From the NCBI RefSeq assembly GCF_001050135.1, contig NZ_CP012040.1, positions 2,391,001 through 2,455,000 of the forward strand: a DNA stretch of 64,000 nt. Direction: 5' to 3'. The stretch is from Cyclobacterium amurskyense. GTDB taxonomy: Bacteria; Bacteroidota; Bacteroidia; Cytophagales; Cyclobacteriaceae. Positions 61,633 through 64,000 of the stretch are shown here, one piece after another. A model generated the notes under the pieces. That model was not told the origin of the DNA, ran no database searches, and saw only the letters and a program-made list of their open reading frames with translations. Made by a program: the position numbers and the translations under genes. How positions within the stretch are numbered: position 1 is the stretch's first letter; every line of letters starts with the position of its first letter.

Positions 61633-63144
61633 TTAATAGCTTGTCGGTAATGTGGGCTTGTATTCAATTAAATTGCTCCAATATTGAATCTTTACGGCCC
61701 GCCTTGGGATATTGTGAAATTTCGTGATAAATGACTCTTCATGGATTAATGATTGAAAAGAAACTTTATCCTCCATGGAGTCGTAGTTCCAGCTAACAAA
61801 AATACCCGTGTTTTCTCTCCCTAGAAACTGCTCTATACCATTCCAGAAATTGAACTGATTTTTTCGGCTTCCCATATTCAACACATAGGTTTGTGGGTTT
61901 CCTTTTAGGTAGAAAGAAAGCGCTGAAGCAGTATGATAAGAGTCTGAAAATACAAATGCATTGTCTATGCCAAGACTGTCTGTAAGGTGATCAATTCTTT
62001 TCGCCAGTTGTTCATGACCTAGCAGTCTTTTGATTATCCTTTGTTCTCTTTTCTTAACAGTTTTACTCGATTTAATTCCGGTGTAGTCTGGTAAAATGAA
62101 TATAAGGGGTAGGGCAATACTGATGTAGATTCCACCATGACTAACAATTTTCCAAAACTTGCCTTGTAAAGTCATCCATCGAGCAAATACTATTGCCAGC
62201 CCTGCATAGGAAAAAGTAGGCCAATTAACCATTGCCTCTTTAAAAATACTCAAAGAGGCAAAAATAAGAAAGGCCATCATTCCCGGTAGAACAAGAAAAA
62301 TGAAAGGGGTACTTATATTTTTAAAGTTGAATTTAAATGTTAGTAGCCATGAGGGTAACAGAAACAATGATACGATTGCCAATTGCCCTTTTACGAATTC
62401 TAATAAACTTTTGCTTGCAGCCGTCAGCGAAAATGGTTTTGAGCTAGTTCCTTCTGTGCCGGTCAAGGCCAGCAAATGCAGAAAGGTTTCAAAGTTATTT
62501 TGCCAGTTCCAAATTACAATCGGCAAGAATCCCAATGCACTTATCATTACAAATACCAAGAAATTAGCTCTTTGTGTTTTCCACTTTCTTATAAACAGCA
62601 GGTATATAATAAGTACAGGAAAGATCAGGACCATCACATACTTCGCTGTAAGCCCCAATACTGTAGCTATTCCTGCATAAATCCAACAAACTCTATTTTC
62701 CTCATTAATCCCTCTATAACTAAGATAAATGCTTAAGATCCAAAAGAAGGAGAGGGAGGAGTCTGTCATATGAAAGGTGGAAGCCAGCCACCAAAATGGC
62801 ATTGCCTGTATGGCTAATGCAGACCAAAAACCAACTTTTTTTGAGTATAAATAGGTGCCAAAGATAAAAGTAACCCAGGCTATTCCTATACCACATAGAA
62901 TTGCGTTGATGCGGATGGCAAGCTCTGTATTGCCCATCACTGCAGTACTTATAAAGTTAAGCACTGCAACTAAAGCTGGTTTTGAATAATAATGCCAAGC
63001 CAAATTCTGGGACCATAACCAGTACTGTGCTTCTTCGGTAAATAAATTTATTTCTGGACGGAGGGTAAATAGTATTTTGGCTAGCGAGAGCCCCAATGTT
63101 AACAGGTAAAAATAGAGGGAATATTTTTTTTGGTTGAGGACCAT
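61633..63144 (-). CDS. Glycosyltransferase family 39-type membrane mannosyl/sugar transferase
   Basis: A 503-residue integral membrane enzyme of the ArnT/PMT group, which uses lipid-phosphate sugars. The catalytic-type acidic loop after helix 1 is 'FTEEAQYWLWSQ', 'WHYYSKPALVAVLNF' follows, and about ten helices make up the first 380 residues. A soluble C-terminal part starts near 'DYTGIKSSKTVKKREQ'. It probably adds a sugar to a lipid or protein at the periplasmic face. Stands alone. Confidence 0.85.
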   Translation of the reverse strand: MVLNQKKYSLYFYLLTLGLSLAKILFTLRPEINLFTEEAQYWLWSQNLAWHYYSKPALVAVLNFISTAVMGNTELAIRINAILCGIGIAWVTFIFGTYLYSKKVGFWSALAIQAMPFWWLASTFHMTDSSLSFFWILSIYLSYRGINEENRVCWIYAGIATVLGLTAKYVMVLIFPVLIIYLLFIRKWKTQRANFLVFVMISALGFLPIVIWNWQNNFETFLHLLALTGTEGTSSKPFSLTAASKSLLEFVKGQLAIVSLFLLPSWLLTFKFNFKNISTPFIFLVLPGMMAFLIFASLSIFKEAMVNWPTFSYAGLAIVFARWMTLQGKFWKIVSHGGIYISIALPLIFILPDYTGIKSSKTVKKREQRIIKRLLGHEQLAKRIDHLTDSLGIDNAFVFSDSYHTASALSFYLKGNPQTYVLNMGSRKNQFNFWNGIEQFLGRENTGIFVSWNYDSMEDKVSFQSLIHEESFITKFHNIPRRAVKIQYWSNLIEYKPTLPTSY

Positions 63145-63217
63145 AAAAAATTGACCTGGTTAAATGCTCTTATAATAATACCCGATAATCTAAGGCTAAA
63201 TATTTATTAACCAATAA

Positions 63218-63332
63218 TTTAACGCGGATTATTTACTAGGGTTTGATAACCCTATTCCTTATTATTAGGGATATGTTGTAATTGCAAGGAAATCAGGCTG
63301 TGTTGCAAGTTTGGACTTGTGTTATGATGGTA
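63218..63332 (+). repeat. Decayed copy of the 217-bp element
   Basis: TTTAACGCGGATTATTTACT, then AGG and later TTGTAATTGCAAGGAAATCA followed by GGCTGT match the left half of copy A (TTTAACTCGGATTATGCAAT; TTGCAATCGCAAGAAAATCA). A second left-end-like motif, ACACGGACTATTTACTAGGG, lies at 63496-63515. The 376-bp gap 63145-63520 holds nothing else recognisable. Confidence 0.6.
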
Positions 63333-63520
63333 AACTATCCTACTTTCAGGAAGAGTTGGTATTGAGCACAATTAATCGAAAATTAGGAGAATTCATTAGG
63401 TTATAAATTGCCTATTGAATGAATATTCATATAAACGTGAATATTTTACACTATCGGACGCGGTAGCAAATCACCTTTGGCCATTAAGAACTTATACACG
63501 GACTATTTACTAGGGCAAAA

Positions 63521-64000
63521 TCATGGATTGGGAATAATCCAAATTTCTGCAACTTGTGAACCTCTTTCTCCTTCGCTGCACGTCCATTGTAGAACAAGAT
63601 TGCCATCTGAATAGGAGCTGGCAGGAAGTTCAAATTCATACAAAGGCTTAATACCCGTTCTGATATAATCGTGGATTAGATGCCCATCATCAGTGGTCAA
63701 TTTCATTTTGGCTCGGAACCTTCCGGTATAAGCAATTCTGATTTTGTAGGAAACCTCTGGGTTAAGCTGATCATAATTGATGATCAGGGGCGTGTCATAA
63801 AGTGTAGTTACTTGATTCATCCATGCCAATGGAGTAGCAGTGCCTCCGAAACCTACTGCCTGGATTTCATGAACCCACTCTTGGCCCCTTAGTCCAACGC
63901 CAAAACTTTCTCTAGGACCATAGAGCCCTCCTGGATCTTGACTCCATTCTATTGGCTTTAATATCCTTTCCCAGCTTTTCCCTTGTCCAAAATTGTCATA
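63521..64000 (-). CDS. C-terminal 159 residues of a large unknown protein
   Basis: An open frame enters at the right edge and ends with TGA at 63521. The visible part contains 'GGLYGPRESFGVGLRGQEWV', 'TTLYDTPLIINYDQLNP' and 'SYKIRIAYTGRFRAKMKLTT', which look like a beta-sandwich appended to a carbohydrate-active or secreted enzyme. A TTG at 63829 lies inside this frame and is not a start. The protein cannot be named from this fragment. Confidence 0.7.
   Translation of the reverse strand, partial: YDNFGQGKSWERILKPIEWSQDPGGLYGPRESFGVGLRGQEWVHEIQAVGFGGTATPLAWMNQVTTLYDTPLIINYDQLNPEVSYKIRIAYTGRFRAKMKLTTDDGHLIHDYIRTGIKPLYEFELPASSYSDGNLVLQWTCSEGERGSQVAEIWIIPNP

Noticed and set aside
1..64000. tRNA, rRNA, CRISPR, prophage or integrase genes
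   Set aside because: I looked for cloverleaf-like and TpsiC-arm sequences in the gaps and for integrase or transposase motifs among the ORFs and found none.

Overview
The window looks like chromosomal DNA of a Bacteroidota bacterium of the Cytophagales, most like the Cyclobacteriaceae (Cyclobacterium/Algoriphagus/Echinicola type). The evidence is a SusC/SusD outer-membrane pair, an atpD-atpC pair detached from the other ATP synthase genes, an unusually long NusB, Bacteroidota-type promoters (TTTG about 19 nt before TAnnTTTG), lipoprotein-rich envelope genes and a low GC content. I see no tRNA, rRNA, CRISPR array, phage or transposase gene. The family and species are inferred from gene content only.

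Layout. 1-5.8 kb: end of a lipoprotein gene, a FecR-like stub, then susC-susD. 6.1-22.8 kb: a sugar-scavenging locus with two divergent arms. The minus arm encodes a ROK kinase, an MFS sugar transporter, a XylR-like regulator and a membrane protein. The plus arm encodes a secreted phosphatase, two BNR/sialidase-like proteins, a ChbG-type deacetylase, two nearly identical secreted 747-residue proteins, an HpcH-type aldolase and MurNAc-6-phosphate etherase (MurQ). 22.9-31.2 kb: core genes (atpDC, an NlpC/P60 peptidase, coaE, ybbR-like, yajC, DUF1573, YtxH, nusB, leucine dehydrogenase). 31.4-42.7 kb: an ABC exporter half, a DUF4838 protein, a four-helix-bundle gene among three structured repeats, and a probable muropeptide-peptide cluster (PLP acyltransferase, dipeptide epimerase, M14 carboxypeptidase). 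42.7-51.6 kb: radA, polA, gltX and small unknown genes. 51.6-55.4 kb: an envelope cluster with a secreted YidD-like protein and two TPR paralogues. 56-64 kb: queG, ruvB, apbE, a ZIP transporter, a GT39-type glycosyltransferase and the end of a large unknown protein.

The most unusual material is non-coding. (1) A roughly 217-bp inverted-terminal-repeat element is present as two full copies in opposite orientation (47.7 and 60.7 kb), with many decayed or solo ends; several ends supply the stop codon of a neighbouring gene. (2) A 13-unit array with almost exact 21-bp phasing lies at 34.70-34.98 kb. (3) Three copies of a roughly 145-bp repeat with a hairpin that shows one compensatory base change surround an S23-type four-helix-bundle gene. 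(4) The two 747-residue genes show a mosaic pattern typical of gene conversion.
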